Shown here in pieces: positions 55,310 to 63,048 of a stretch of DNA of 64,000 nt. The stretch is from Desulfobulbaceae bacterium (GTDB lineage: Bacteria; Desulfobacterota; Desulfobulbia; Desulfobulbales; Desulfurivibrionaceae), in NCBI GenBank assembly GCA_004332195.1, contig SJBG01000007.1:1-64000 (forward strand), read 5' to 3'. A program made the position numbers and the translations under genes. Every line of letters starts with the position of its first letter. Positions within the stretch are counted from its first letter, which is position 1. Under the pieces are notes generated by a model, which searched no databases, was not told where the DNA came from, and saw only the letters and a list, made by a program, of their open reading frames with translations.

Positions 55310-56067
55310 TCAGCTACAGGCTCGACCTTTGAGACCAAAAAAGAACTTAAGGCCTTTACGCACGGTACTGGAAAAGATCTTTGGCGAAAAAACTGAACCA
55401 ATTACCTTTTTGTTGATCTCGCTCAGGGTTGGGTAGGGGTGAATGGCCGAGGCAATTTTTGCCAATCTCACACCACCGTTCACAATCGCCACCCACTCGC
55501 TTAAGATATCCCCGGCTTGAGGCCCCAGGATCTGCATGCCAAGGGGTTTCCCTTTAAGGTGAACAGGCGCATCCGGGTGAGGCCCATCGCCAGGTTGATG
55601 ACGAAAAAAGGAAAAAGCGGCACCAGGCGAAGGGAAAAAAGATAAAAAGCGCCATCTTTTTCGATGCCGTTGTTGATCGGGACAAGCCGGTCACTAAACT
55701 TACTCTGCACCCATTCCCGCAGCAGGAAACGAGAAACCAGGCAAGCCAGGGTGGCGCCAATGATGCTGGCAAAGGAGACGGCCACCGTGCCGACCCCAAG
55801 CCCAAACAAAGCGCCGCCGGCCAAGGTGAGTACCGCGGCCCCAGGCAGCGACAAGGCGGTTACCGCTATATAAATCCCCATATAGGCGATGACAACAGGG
55901 AAACGGTTTTCTAAATAGAGTGCTTGAAATTTGTCCTGTGAGGCCTTGACGTATTCGAGGGTAAAATACTGCCCCAGATCAAAATACCAAAAGACTATAA
56001 TCCCGAAGGTGATAAAGCAACCAATGAGTATCTTTTGGATAATTTTCCTGTGCTGGTCATCTGCCAT
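55310..56067 (-). pseudogene. TVP38/DedA-like - flavoprotein fusion with central deletion
   Basis: The N-terminal half (MADDQHRKIIQKILIGCFIT) is a TVP38/TMEM64 membrane domain with the loop GAALFGLGVG-like segment GGALFGLGVGTVAVSFASII and FSLRLVPLFPFFVINLAMGL. Right after it, near 55540, the frame shifts into the extreme C-terminus of a pyridine-nucleotide disulfide oxidoreductase (MQILGPQAGDILSEWVAIVN, ASAIHPYPTLSEINKKV). Full-length fusions of these two domains are around 700 residues. About 450 residues between the two pieces, including all FAD- and NAD-binding motifs, have been lost. Confidence 0.8.
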
Positions 56068-56156
56068 AATTTTCTATCCATAGGAGCCCGTGAGGAAGCA
56101 AGGGTTACAAGGTTACGCTGATTTTTTGTTACGCTGATTTTTTGCGCAGCCCTTTA

Positions 56157-56296
56157 GGCTACCTTGAAAAGGTAGCTATTTTGTTCGAGTTTACGGCACG
56201 TAAAAAAATTACCACGGGCATATGGTTGATATTCCAAAGATAATTTTTTGAGCATAACGCAGAAATCGGGCGAAAGAACAATTTTTCAAAGTGGCT
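56157..56296. mobile_element. MITE-A copy 10, short form, reverse orientation, TSD TTTA
   Basis: A 140-bp copy flanked by TTTA (56153-56156 and 56297-56300). The central hairpin is absent. The right terminal repeat carries several changes (CAAAGTGGCT). The glk stop codon (TAA on the minus strand) lies inside the right duplication. Confidence 0.92.
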
Positions 56297-56297
56297 T

Positions 56298-57266
56298 TTA
56301 GTTTAAGCCCTGATCAAGAATTTGCTGGCCATAAAAAGCGGCGCCCCAGAGGCCGCTGTCCTGGTTGTCGATAAGAAAAACCGGAATATTTACCAAGAGG
56401 TGGTTCATGGTGGGTGAATTCAGCAGCTCAGCCCGAAAATTTTCATGGGTCAGGATCTCGGGGTTACTGGCCGCCACTCCGCCGGTGATGTACAGCCCGC
56501 CCAGGGCCAGCATCTTAAGGGCGTAGTCTCGACAAACCCGACCATAGAATCTGGCGAACCACGCCAACGTTTCGGATTCCGGGGTAAAACGGGCGGTGAC
56601 TTCGCGTGGTTCCAACTCCTCGCCGGAGAGAAACCAATGCAGGTAACTCAGGCCACGGCCGGAGACTACCAGATTGCCGGTGATATGATTCCGGCCGCTT
56701 TTTTCTCGGTAGAACTCCTGAAAGGCAAACTCCCGAGGAGCAACAAAGGGGAAATAAGCATGCCCACCCTCAGAGGGCAGGGCCAGCAAGCCATGGCCGG
56801 CAACCGGCACCAGACTGGCCATGCCAAGCGCGGTGCCGGCGCCAAGAACGCCGATGACCCCGTCATCCACGACTTTTCCCGCGAGGATAAGGCGAGCCGA
56901 CTTCCCCACCGGCGAACGGCAAGCATAGGCCTGAGCGACAAAATCGTTGATCAGACACCCCCGGCGCAAAGCTTTTTTGTTTTCTTTGCTACTAAGATCA
57001 AGAGCCCAAGAGATATAGGGCGGAGCGCAGAATATCCCCTGCTCCACCGGGCCGGCGATCGCGATGATCGCGATGTCGATCTGCTCAACCGGAAGGGTAA
57101 AATCACTGAGACGCAGTTGTTCAAGAAGTTGCGGAAATGAGGCGGCCCCTTTGGTTGGCAGCCGCTTCGCGCCAACCAAAGTCAGCGTGCCGTTTTGGTC
57201 AGTCTGAAAATGGGCAAAACGGCTGTTGGTGCCGCCGATATCGGCGGCAAGAATAGTTTTTATCAA
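56298..57266 (-). CDS. glk: Glucokinase
   Basis: A ROK-independent, Glk-type glucokinase (Pfam Glucokinase family) that phosphorylates glucose with ATP. The phosphate-1 motif LAADIGGTNSRFAHF, the sugar-site NDF (CLINDFVAQAYAC), GVLGAGTALGMA, LPSEGGHAYFPF with the conserved Glu/His, SGRGLSYLHWF and GGLYITGGVAA are present. The length of 322 is normal. The gene has no same-strand neighbour. Its stop codon lies inside the MITE-A copy 10 target duplication. Confidence 0.93.
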   Translation of the reverse strand: MIKTILAADIGGTNSRFAHFQTDQNGTLTLVGAKRLPTKGAASFPQLLEQLRLSDFTLPVEQIDIAIIAIAGPVEQGIFCAPPYISWALDLSSKENKKALRRGCLINDFVAQAYACRSPVGKSARLILAGKVVDDGVIGVLGAGTALGMASLVPVAGHGLLALPSEGGHAYFPFVAPREFAFQEFYREKSGRNHITGNLVVSGRGLSYLHWFLSGEELEPREVTARFTPESETLAWFARFYGRVCRDYALKMLALGGLYITGGVAASNPEILTHENFRAELLNSPTMNHLLVNIPVFLIDNQDSGLWGAAFYGQQILDQGLN

Positions 57267-57596
57267 TATTTTTCCGTTTTTTTTGCCCTGGAGTCAAACT
57301 TCGTCCGTACTTGCGAGGATATATTGCCATTGCCCTTCGGGCAAAAGGGTTGAGAGTTGGGGGTGATTCATAATTCAAAAAAAGCAAAAAAATGTTTTTC
57401 CGCCACGCTAACCTACTACCGTCAAGTTGAGTTGCGCAAGGATTAATCACCCGAAAAACCGTTGTTAAACCTTATTTTCTTGAAAAACCACATCGCACAT
57501 GGCATGTATGGATATTCGTCTGGTCGGAAACTGTGGTAAAATTCAAAAAAAACAATGCCGATTTTGGTGCCCCGGCAAAATGTGGAGCAGAATAAC
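57267..57596. other. 330-bp divergent intergenic region upstream of the sulfur-carrier operon
   Basis: It lies between glk and the ThiS-like gene. A short hairpin TTGCCC-TTC-GGGCAA is seen near 57334-57348. No SAM, cobalamin or TPP riboswitch motif is recognised. Promoters for both directions should lie here; none is clear. Confidence 0.5.
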
Positions 57597-57824
57597 ATGC
57601 GAATTACGGTTAATGGTGAGGTCCGAGATTTTCCCGGCGATGAAGTAACAGTGTCTCAGGTTCTGGCTCAACAGCAAGTGGAATCGCCGGACATGGTGGC
57701 GGTGCAGGTCAACGGCGCCTTTGTTGACAAGGGGGAATTTGCCGGTTCACATCTGCAAGATGGCGACAGCGTGGAATTTCTCTACTTCATGGGCGGCGGC
57801 GCGGAGGTTGACCACACTTCATGA
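57597..57824 (+). CDS. ThiS/HcyS-like sulfur carrier protein with C-terminal tail
   Basis: The 75-residue beta-grasp protein (MRITVNGEVRDFPGDEVTVS, VAVQVNGAFVDKGEF, LQDGDSVEFLYFMGGG) ends not at its di-glycine but seven residues later, in AEVDHTS. Carriers of this kind are adenylated at the terminal glycine and converted to a thiocarboxylate, so the tail must first be removed. The JAMM protease gene in the same cluster fits that role, as in the HcyS/HcyD system of Wolinella. The stop codon overlaps the start of the PLP enzyme gene (ATGA), so the tail may also partly reflect this overlap. ATG 57597 is chosen over 57555 because it fits the fold. Confidence 0.85.
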   Translation: MRITVNGEVRDFPGDEVTVSQVLAQQQVESPDMVAVQVNGAFVDKGEFAGSHLQDGDSVEFLYFMGGGAEVDHTS

Positions 57825-59104
57825 GCGGATTTGCCACCAGGGCGGTGCATGGCCCAACAATCGCCGCCCCTGGGGGTGCCCCTGGGGGTGCCCCTGGGGC
57901 CAAACCTGGGGCCGACCCTAGCGGGGACCCGCACGGCTCCCTGCGTCCACCGGTCTATGACACCGTCGCCTTTGCCTTCGCCAGCGCCGAGGATATCGCC
58001 GCCGCCTTTGCCGGACGCAAGGCGGCTCACGCCTATTCGCGAATAACCAACCCCACCGTAACCGAGCTTGAGCGTCGGGTCCAGGCCCTAGCGGGCGGGC
58101 AAGGGGTGATGGCCCTGGCCTCGGGGATGGCGGCGATCTCAACGACCATCATGGCCCTGGCCGAGGCCGGCGCCAATATTGTCGCCGCCCGTTCCCTGTT
58201 TGGTAATACCACCTCGCTGCTGGCCCATACTTTGGCTCCCTGGGGGCTGGAAGCACGATTTGTCGATATGAACGATCAAGAGGCGGTAACGGCGGCTATT
58301 GACAACCATACCCGGGCCGTTTTCTGCGAAAGTATTACCAACCCCCAGCTCGAAGTCGCCGATATTCCAGCCCTGGCCGCCCTGACCCGGAAACGCGGCG
58401 TACCCTTGATCATTGACAACACCGCCCCCACCTTTTACCTCTGCCGGGCCGGGGAGCTGGGGGCCGATATTGAAATCATCTCCAGCACCAAGTACATTTC
58501 AGGGGGCGGCTCGACGGTGGGGGGGCTGATCATCGATCACGGCACCTTTCCCTGGGCCCGGGCCCCCCGTATGGCCAAGTTTGCCGAGAGCTTCGGCCCC
58601 TTTGCCTTCCTGGCGGCCCTGCGCCGGGAAATTTCCCGCAATATTGGGGCCTGCCTCGCCCCCCACAACGCCTACCTCCAAACCCTGGGTTTGGAAACTC
58701 TGGCCCTGCGAGTGGAAAAAAGCTGCCAAAATGCCCTTGATCTGGCTCATTACCTGCGGCATCAGCCAAAAGTGGCAGAGGTAAACTACCCAGGACTGAC
58801 CGACAATCCTTTTCATCTGCTGGCTGACCGCCAATTTTCCGGGCGCTACGGGGGTATCCTAACCTTTGACCTGGGCGAGAGGGCGCGCTGTTTCGCCTGC
58901 CTGAATAAACTGCGTTTGATCAAACGGGCGACCAACATTAATGATAACAAAACTTTAGCCATCCACCCGGCCTCCACCATTTTCGCCGAATTTACCCGCC
59001 CGGAATTAGAGGTCATGGGGGTGGGAGAAGGAATGATCAGAATCTCAACGGGCATCGAAGACCCCGCGGACCTGCAACAGGACCTGGCGCAGGCTATCAG
59101 CTAA
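57821..59104 (+). CDS. O-acetylhomoserine sulfhydrylase-like PLP enzyme (MetY family)
   Basis: This Cys/Met-metabolism PLP enzyme shows AYSRITNPTVTELERR, SGMAAISTTIMALA, IIDNTAPTFYL and the PLP lysine in SSTKYISGGGSTVGG. Its C-terminal half has RISTGIEDPADL. The 427-residue length fits MetY. In the Wolinella-type pathway MetY uses the carrier thiocarboxylate and O-acetylhomoserine to make carrier-bound homocysteine. Residues 16-38 form a Pro/Gly/Ala repeat (units APGG) from a 12-bp tandem expansion. Translation is coupled to the carrier gene. Cystathionine gamma-synthase/lyase is an alternative without the context. Confidence 0.88.
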   Translation: MSGFATRAVHGPTIAAPGGAPGGAPGAKPGADPSGDPHGSLRPPVYDTVAFAFASAEDIAAAFAGRKAAHAYSRITNPTVTELERRVQALAGGQGVMALASGMAAISTTIMALAEAGANIVAARSLFGNTTSLLAHTLAPWGLEARFVDMNDQEAVTAAIDNHTRAVFCESITNPQLEVADIPALAALTRKRGVPLIIDNTAPTFYLCRAGELGADIEIISSTKYISGGGSTVGGLIIDHGTFPWARAPRMAKFAESFGPFAFLAALRREISRNIGACLAPHNAYLQTLGLETLALRVEKSCQNALDLAHYLRHQPKVAEVNYPGLTDNPFHLLADRQFSGRYGGILTFDLGERARCFACLNKLRLIKRATNINDNKTLAIHPASTIFAEFTRPELEVMGVGEGMIRISTGIEDPADLQQDLAQAIS

Positions 59105-59122
59105 ATGGGGGCTGCGGCGTTT

Positions 59123-59164
59123 AGCGGTTAGTCGTTAGTTGCCGACAGCTAACAGTTAATCGCT
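59123..59164. repeat. Quasi-palindrome of GTTAG words between metY-like and E1 genes
   Basis: Two 19-bp arms around a 4-bp loop (CCGA) pair at about 15 positions: AGCGGTTAGTCGTTAGTTG and the inverse-like CAGCTAACAGTTAATCGCT. It lies inside the sulfur operon and could act as an attenuator or 3' processing hairpin. Confidence 0.65.
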
Positions 59165-59231
59165 ATTGCAAATCCGATCATCACTAAAAAGTCGGCCATA
59201 ATTACCTGTATTGCCGACGGGGAACTCGAAG

Positions 59232-60035
59232 ATGGAATACTCAGCCGCACAACTGGAACGTTACAGTCGCCATATCATTTTGGCGGAAGTGGGAGTGGAG
59301 GGCCAGGACAAAATCGCCGCGGCTAAAGTGCTGATCATCGGGGCCGGGGGCTTAGGTTCACCGGCGGCCCTTTATCTTGCCGCCGCCGGCATTGGCACCA
59401 TCGGAATCGTTGACGGCGATGTGGTCGATCTTTCCAATCTCCAACGCCAGATTGCGCACCACACCAGGGATGTGGGCCGGGACAAGGTGTTATCTGCGGC
59501 CGAAAAAATGACCGCGATTAACCCCGATATCCGAGTGCGGCCGCACCAGATGCTGCTCGATGCCGCCAATATCCGCGAAGTGATTCGGGATTACGATTTC
59601 GTCATCGACGGTACCGATAATTTTCCCACCAAGTTCCTGGTCAATGATGCCTGCGTGCTGGAAGACATCCCTTTTTCCCACGGCGGCATTCTCCGTTTCG
59701 ACGGCCAGACCATGACCGTGGTGCCAGGCAAATCTTCCTGTTATCGCTGCACTTTTCGCCAACCCCCGCCGCCGGATGCCGTACCCACCTGCTCCCAGGC
59801 CGGAGTGCTGGGGGCAATCGCCGGGATGCTGGGGACCATTCAAGCGACCGAGGCCTTAAAATACGTCACCGAGATCGGGCAACTGCTTACTGATACCCTG
59901 CTCAGCTTCGACGCCCTCAGCATGCGCTTCCGTCGCGTTCCCCTGCGACGTCAGAGCAGTTGCCCCTTATGTGGGACCAACCCGACCATTACGGAGTTGG
60001 TCGATTATCAACAAAACGCCTGCGCCCTCAAGTAA
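59232..60035 (+). CDS. MoeB/ThiF-type E1-like sulfur-carrier adenylyltransferase
   Basis: The enzyme adenylates the C-terminal glycine of its carrier. It shows YSRHIILAEVGVEGQ, the ATP loop IGAGGLGSPAALYLA, the DLSNLQRQIAH arginine finger region and DGTDNFPTKFLVND. Its cysteine in AVPTCSQAGVLG is at the position that carries sulfur in MoeB/ThiF relatives. Two CxxC pairs (CYRC and CPLC) bind structural zinc. In this cluster it is the counterpart of HcyF. ATG 59232 has GGGGA upstream. The JAMM gene follows after 13 bp. Confidence 0.9.
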   Translation: MEYSAAQLERYSRHIILAEVGVEGQDKIAAAKVLIIGAGGLGSPAALYLAAAGIGTIGIVDGDVVDLSNLQRQIAHHTRDVGRDKVLSAAEKMTAINPDIRVRPHQMLLDAANIREVIRDYDFVIDGTDNFPTKFLVNDACVLEDIPFSHGGILRFDGQTMTVVPGKSSCYRCTFRQPPPPDAVPTCSQAGVLGAIAGMLGTIQATEALKYVTEIGQLLTDTLLSFDALSMRFRRVPLRRQSSCPLCGTNPTITELVDYQQNACALK

Positions 60036-60048
60036 AACGGATTGACCC

Positions 60049-60450
60049 ATGGCTTTGAAAATTACCCAAAAAATCTTAAACGCCATCTTGACCCACGGCC
60101 AACGGGAACTGCCCAACGAGGCCTGTGGCTACCTGGCGAGCCAAGACGGGGTGATCTGTCGCCATTTCGAACTGACCAATAAAGACGCGGCCCCCGACCA
60201 CTTTACCATGGATCCGGCCGAACAGTTTGCCGCCATCCGCCAAATGCGGGCGGATGGCCTGCAAGTGGCGGCAGTTTATCATACCCACCCAGAGACCCCG
60301 GCCCGACCCTCGGAAGAGGATGTCCGACTGGCCCACGATCCGGGACTGGTGTATGTTATCGTCAGCCTGGTGCCGGGGGTGGACCCGATCCGGGCCTTCA
60401 AAATTGACCAAGGCACGGTGGTGAAGTTGCCCCTGGAAGTGCTGGCGTGA
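60049..60450 (+). CDS. JAMM (Mov34/MPN) metalloprotease, HcyD/Mec+-like
   Basis: The full JAMM signature is present: the upstream glutamate in LPNEACGYL and HTHPETPARPSEED, which is exactly HxHx7Sx2D for zinc binding. Short bacterial proteins of this family cleave residues attached to the C-terminus of ubiquitin-like sulfur carriers (Mec+ with CysO, QbsD, HcyD). Here it may both trim the carrier's AEVDHTS tail and release the bound homocysteine. It is co-directional and close to the E1 gene (13 bp) and the TusA-like gene (15 bp). Confidence 0.9.
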   Translation: MALKITQKILNAILTHGQRELPNEACGYLASQDGVICRHFELTNKDAAPDHFTMDPAEQFAAIRQMRADGLQVAAVYHTHPETPARPSEEDVRLAHDPGLVYVIVSLVPGVDPIRAFKIDQGTVVKLPLEVLA

Positions 60451-60465
60451 TTTAAGGAGAGCGTG

Positions 60466-60732
60466 ATGATCAACCCTGAACGTGAAATTACCGCCACCAA
60501 AAATCTGCGGGGAGTCAATTGCCCGATGAACCTGGTCTACACCAAAGTCGCCATGGCCGCGCTCAAGCCGGGGGAGGTGCTGGAAATTATCCTCGATAAC
60601 GGCCCGCCCATCAACAACGTGCCTGGTTCGGTGAAGAAAGAAGGCCATGAGGTGTTATCGCAAACTCAATTGACAGACGGCGCCTGGTCGGTATTGGTCC
60701 GCAAATCCCCGCAGACTCCCAAAAGTCCCTGA
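60466..60732 (+). CDS. TusA/SirA-like sulfur-transfer protein
   Basis: The 88-residue protein has the family cysteine in GVNCPMNLVYTKVAMAAL; the usual CPxP reads CPMN, a variant seen in TusA-like proteins linked to sulfur-carrier clusters. The fold ends with VPGSVKKEGHEVLS. It probably passes persulfide sulfur to the E1-carrier complex, the job done by sulfite-reductase-derived sulfide or a rhodanese elsewhere. ATG 60466 has AAGGAGA upstream. It is the last gene of the operon. Confidence 0.85.
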   Translation: MINPEREITATKNLRGVNCPMNLVYTKVAMAALKPGEVLEIILDNGPPINNVPGSVKKEGHEVLSQTQLTDGAWSVLVRKSPQTPKSP

Positions 60733-60875
60733 TCGACACGAAGAACATTGGCTCTGTCCGTAAAATTTACCGAAAGTTAACCACAATTTTTGCAAACAAT
60801 CTGCTAGACTGCCGCGCAGCAGCGACGGTTGGACGGTTGGAGGTGTCGCTTGGCACCGTGTCAAACCCCATAAAC

Positions 60876-61408
60876 ACTTATTTTTTGTCAACCAAGGAGA
60901 GGATTTCAAGTTCATCGACTTCCGCAACAAGATAACCAGTGCTGATCAGATGAAGATCCAGCATCCGGAACTGGAAGTTTTCTGGGGCTCCAAAATGGAA
61001 CAGGCCGGCGTCGAGTGTAAGGACTGCCATATGCCAAAGGCTGTTTCCGCGGCCGGGATTGAATACACTTCGCACTTCCAGACCACCCCGCGCGTCAACA
61101 TCAAAGGGACCTGTCTGCGGTGTCACACCGATTGGAGTGAAGAGCGGGCCCTGTACACCATCGGCTCGGTCATGGCCTAGACCCGCGGCAAGATCAACAA
61201 GGCTGAGTTCTGGCTCTCCGAGTTGATCGGCACCTTCGTTCGTGCCATGGATCTTGGGGTCTCCGAAAAGGTGCTGGCGGAAGTCCGGCCCATTCACACC
61301 GAAGCCAACACCCACTGGACATGGTGGGCGGCCGAGAACTCCGACGGTTTCCATAACCCGAAGCAGGCTCGAGCATCGCTGACTCACTCGATAACTGATT
61401 TATTATGA
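60876..61408 (+). pseudogene. nrfA: C-terminal fragment of cytochrome c nitrite reductase NrfA
   Basis: The frame reads FKFIDFRNKITSADQMKIQH, then two heme sites, CKDCH and CLRCH. It has the C-terminal region with WTWWAAENSDGFHNPKQARA that resembles the HAQWRW..SHGIHMHAPEE region of NrfA. An in-frame TAG at 61178-61180 interrupts it. Only two of five hemes are present; the N-terminal half, including the CxxCK active-site heme, is not found. The stop codon overlaps the start of the next gene (ATGA). The upstream boundary is approximate. Confidence 0.75.
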
Positions 61409-62062
61409 AGAGACTCATCGTTGTTTTGTTTATTATGCTCCTGATCACAGCCTGCGGATCGGAACAGCAGAAACAGAAAGTCATCGGGCAAACACTTCCT
61501 CCCGCACCCGATAAGGGATACATTGTTCAAGTCGGAGATAGTTTCATTACCAAACGGGCTATGGAAAACGAGCTAGCCGGGATGCCGGAGAACCGAAGAA
61601 TGAGATTCGATGTTCCCGGTGGCGAGGATCGACTGCTGGACGAAATGATCAAACGGGAAATGTTCCGCCAAGAAGCAGTGCAGGCCGGAATGGATCAGCG
61701 CGAAGACTATCGGCTCCGGGTGGAATACCTGGGTCGGCTGGGCCCTGGTGGAAATGTTTCTTGAGGAGAAAATCAAGCTCGACAGTCAGGTCAGCGATCA
61801 AGAAATCAGGGCGTACTACGAAGAACACAAAGAAGACGAGTTTACAAACCCCATTAGTGGCGAAACCGTGTCGCTCAGCAGTGTTCGGGAAAATATCCGC
61901 AATTTTTTGGTCATGGAAAAACAACGTGCGGCTTTCGATATATATATGGAGCAGCTCTTCAATAGATATGTAGTGCGCTTTGCCCAGGAATCCAGCGCCG
62001 AAGAGGAATTGACCCAAAAAAAAACACCAGAGATCCCCAGTAAACCTCAACCAACCGAATAA
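61405..62062 (+). pseudogene. SurA-like lipoprotein, frameshifted, PPIase domain absent
   Basis: A lipoprotein signal (LIVVLFIMLLITAC) is followed by a SurA-N/PpiC-associated helical region (GDSFITKRAMENELAGMPEN, LDEMIKREMFRQEAVQAGMD). A frameshift in a G-rich run near 61740 moves the rest (EMFLEEKIKLDSQVSDQEIR to IYMEQLFNRYVVRF) into another frame ending at 62062. The peptidyl-prolyl isomerase domain normally found between the two helical parts is missing (EDEFTNPISGETVSLSSVRE). The gene would have made a periplasmic or outer-membrane chaperone. Confidence 0.7.
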
Positions 62063-62086
62063 ACCCAAAACCAGCGGCCGCTATAG

Positions 62087-62146
62087 GGCTTGACTGCAAA
62101 TATCGCTCTGATCAAAGCCCTGGGCGGCGATTGGCAAAATCTTTAA
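62087..62146 (+). pseudogene. Fossil C-terminus of a TolC/NodT-type outer-membrane factor
   Basis: Nineteen codons read GLTANIALIKALGGDWQNL followed by a stop. This ending (ALIKALGGGW) is typical of efflux outer-membrane factors. Nothing else of that gene is present upstream, so it is a leftover of a deletion. Confidence 0.6.
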
Positions 62147-62191
62147 CTGCCTGAGCAAATAGACAAAGAACCGGACAAAGCGGTCCTGTTA

Positions 62192-62220
62192 TTGACATGG
62201 TCCTGTTCGTATCTTAGAAT
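62192..62220 (+). promoter_or_regulatory. Predicted sigma-70 promoter upstream of yqgE
   Basis: TTGACA (62192-62197) and TAGAAT (62215-62220) are exactly 17 bp apart, near the consensus. It lies about 200 bp before yqgE, leaving a long leader with no recognised structure. Confidence 0.55.
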
Positions 62221-62428
62221 AGGGCCATGATTGATTTGGGGCTACCTTGAATATTGACAAGGCAAAGATCCATCTCTTAGGTTATCTTGCCAATGCCTGC
62301 CGCTGGCCCCTCACCTGCTCCAGGGACTGGTAGCCGAGGTTTTCCCGTAATCATGGCCCGGTAAACCTCAATTTACCGGGAAAGTGATGTTTTTTCCGTA
62401 AACTTTATGTCACCAAAGCGGGAGTATC

Positions 62429-62980
62429 GTGGAAAGCCTGCAAGGATATTTCCTTATTGCCACCCCTATGATGTTGGACCCCCGTTTTGCCGAAACGGTG
62501 GTCTACATCTGCGCCCATAATCACGAGGGGGCCATGGGGTTGATTATCAATCAACCCCTTAAAGATCTCAGCTTGAAGGATATCTTGAGCAATACCGAGA
62601 TTCCTCTGCCGGCGGAGCCCTTGCCGCCAGTATACTTGGGGGGACCGGTGGAAACCAACAATGTTTGCATGCTTTATTCCACCGACTATACGCTGGCCAA
62701 TCATCTAGCCGTCAGCCCCCTGGTCGCGTTCTCTCGGGATCCCCGCTTGTTGCGTGATCTGGCCGTCGGTCGAGGACCGCGTGAGCTGTTAGTTACTCTG
62801 GGCTACTCCGGCTGGAGGGCCGGTCAATTGGAAGCTGAACTGAGCGTAGACGGCTGGCTGGCCTTGCCCGCCATCCAAGAAATTATCTTCACCACTCCTC
62901 CGGCTCGACGTTGGCGTCAAGCTGCCGCCGCCCACGGTATCGATATCGGACTTTTCGGTAATGTGGTCGGCTCCGCCTAA
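62429..62980 (+). CDS. YqgE/AlgH family protein
   Basis: The 183-residue protein starts LQGYFLIATPMMLDPRFAET after a GTG start codon and includes the family motifs YICAHNHEGAMGLIINQPL, PVYLGGPV and LGYSGWRAGQLE. The family is widespread in proteobacteria (AlgH in Pseudomonas) with no settled biochemical role. It is a single gene, convergent with valS, with a near-consensus promoter about 200 bp upstream. Confidence 0.92.
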   Translation: MESLQGYFLIATPMMLDPRFAETVVYICAHNHEGAMGLIINQPLKDLSLKDILSNTEIPLPAEPLPPVYLGGPVETNNVCMLYSTDYTLANHLAVSPLVAFSRDPRLLRDLAVGRGPRELLVTLGYSGWRAGQLEAELSVDGWLALPAIQEIIFTTPPARRWRQAAAAHGIDIGLFGNVVGSA

Positions 62981-63048
62981 CCTAAATGGTTACATTTATT
63001 TCTGAGTGAACCCTAAGTCAAAGGTGATCAGTTTAGCAACTATTTCGC

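Noticed and set aside
57597-57824. ThiS for thiamine biosynthesis
   Set aside because: No thiG, thiH or thiF-thiE context; the MetY-like and JAMM neighbours and the C-terminal tail point to the homocysteine-type carrier.
62240-62251. GGCTACCTTGAA, a 12-bp match to the MITE-A end
   Set aside because: Only 12 bp match, with no second end, internal match or target duplication; could be a fossil or chance.
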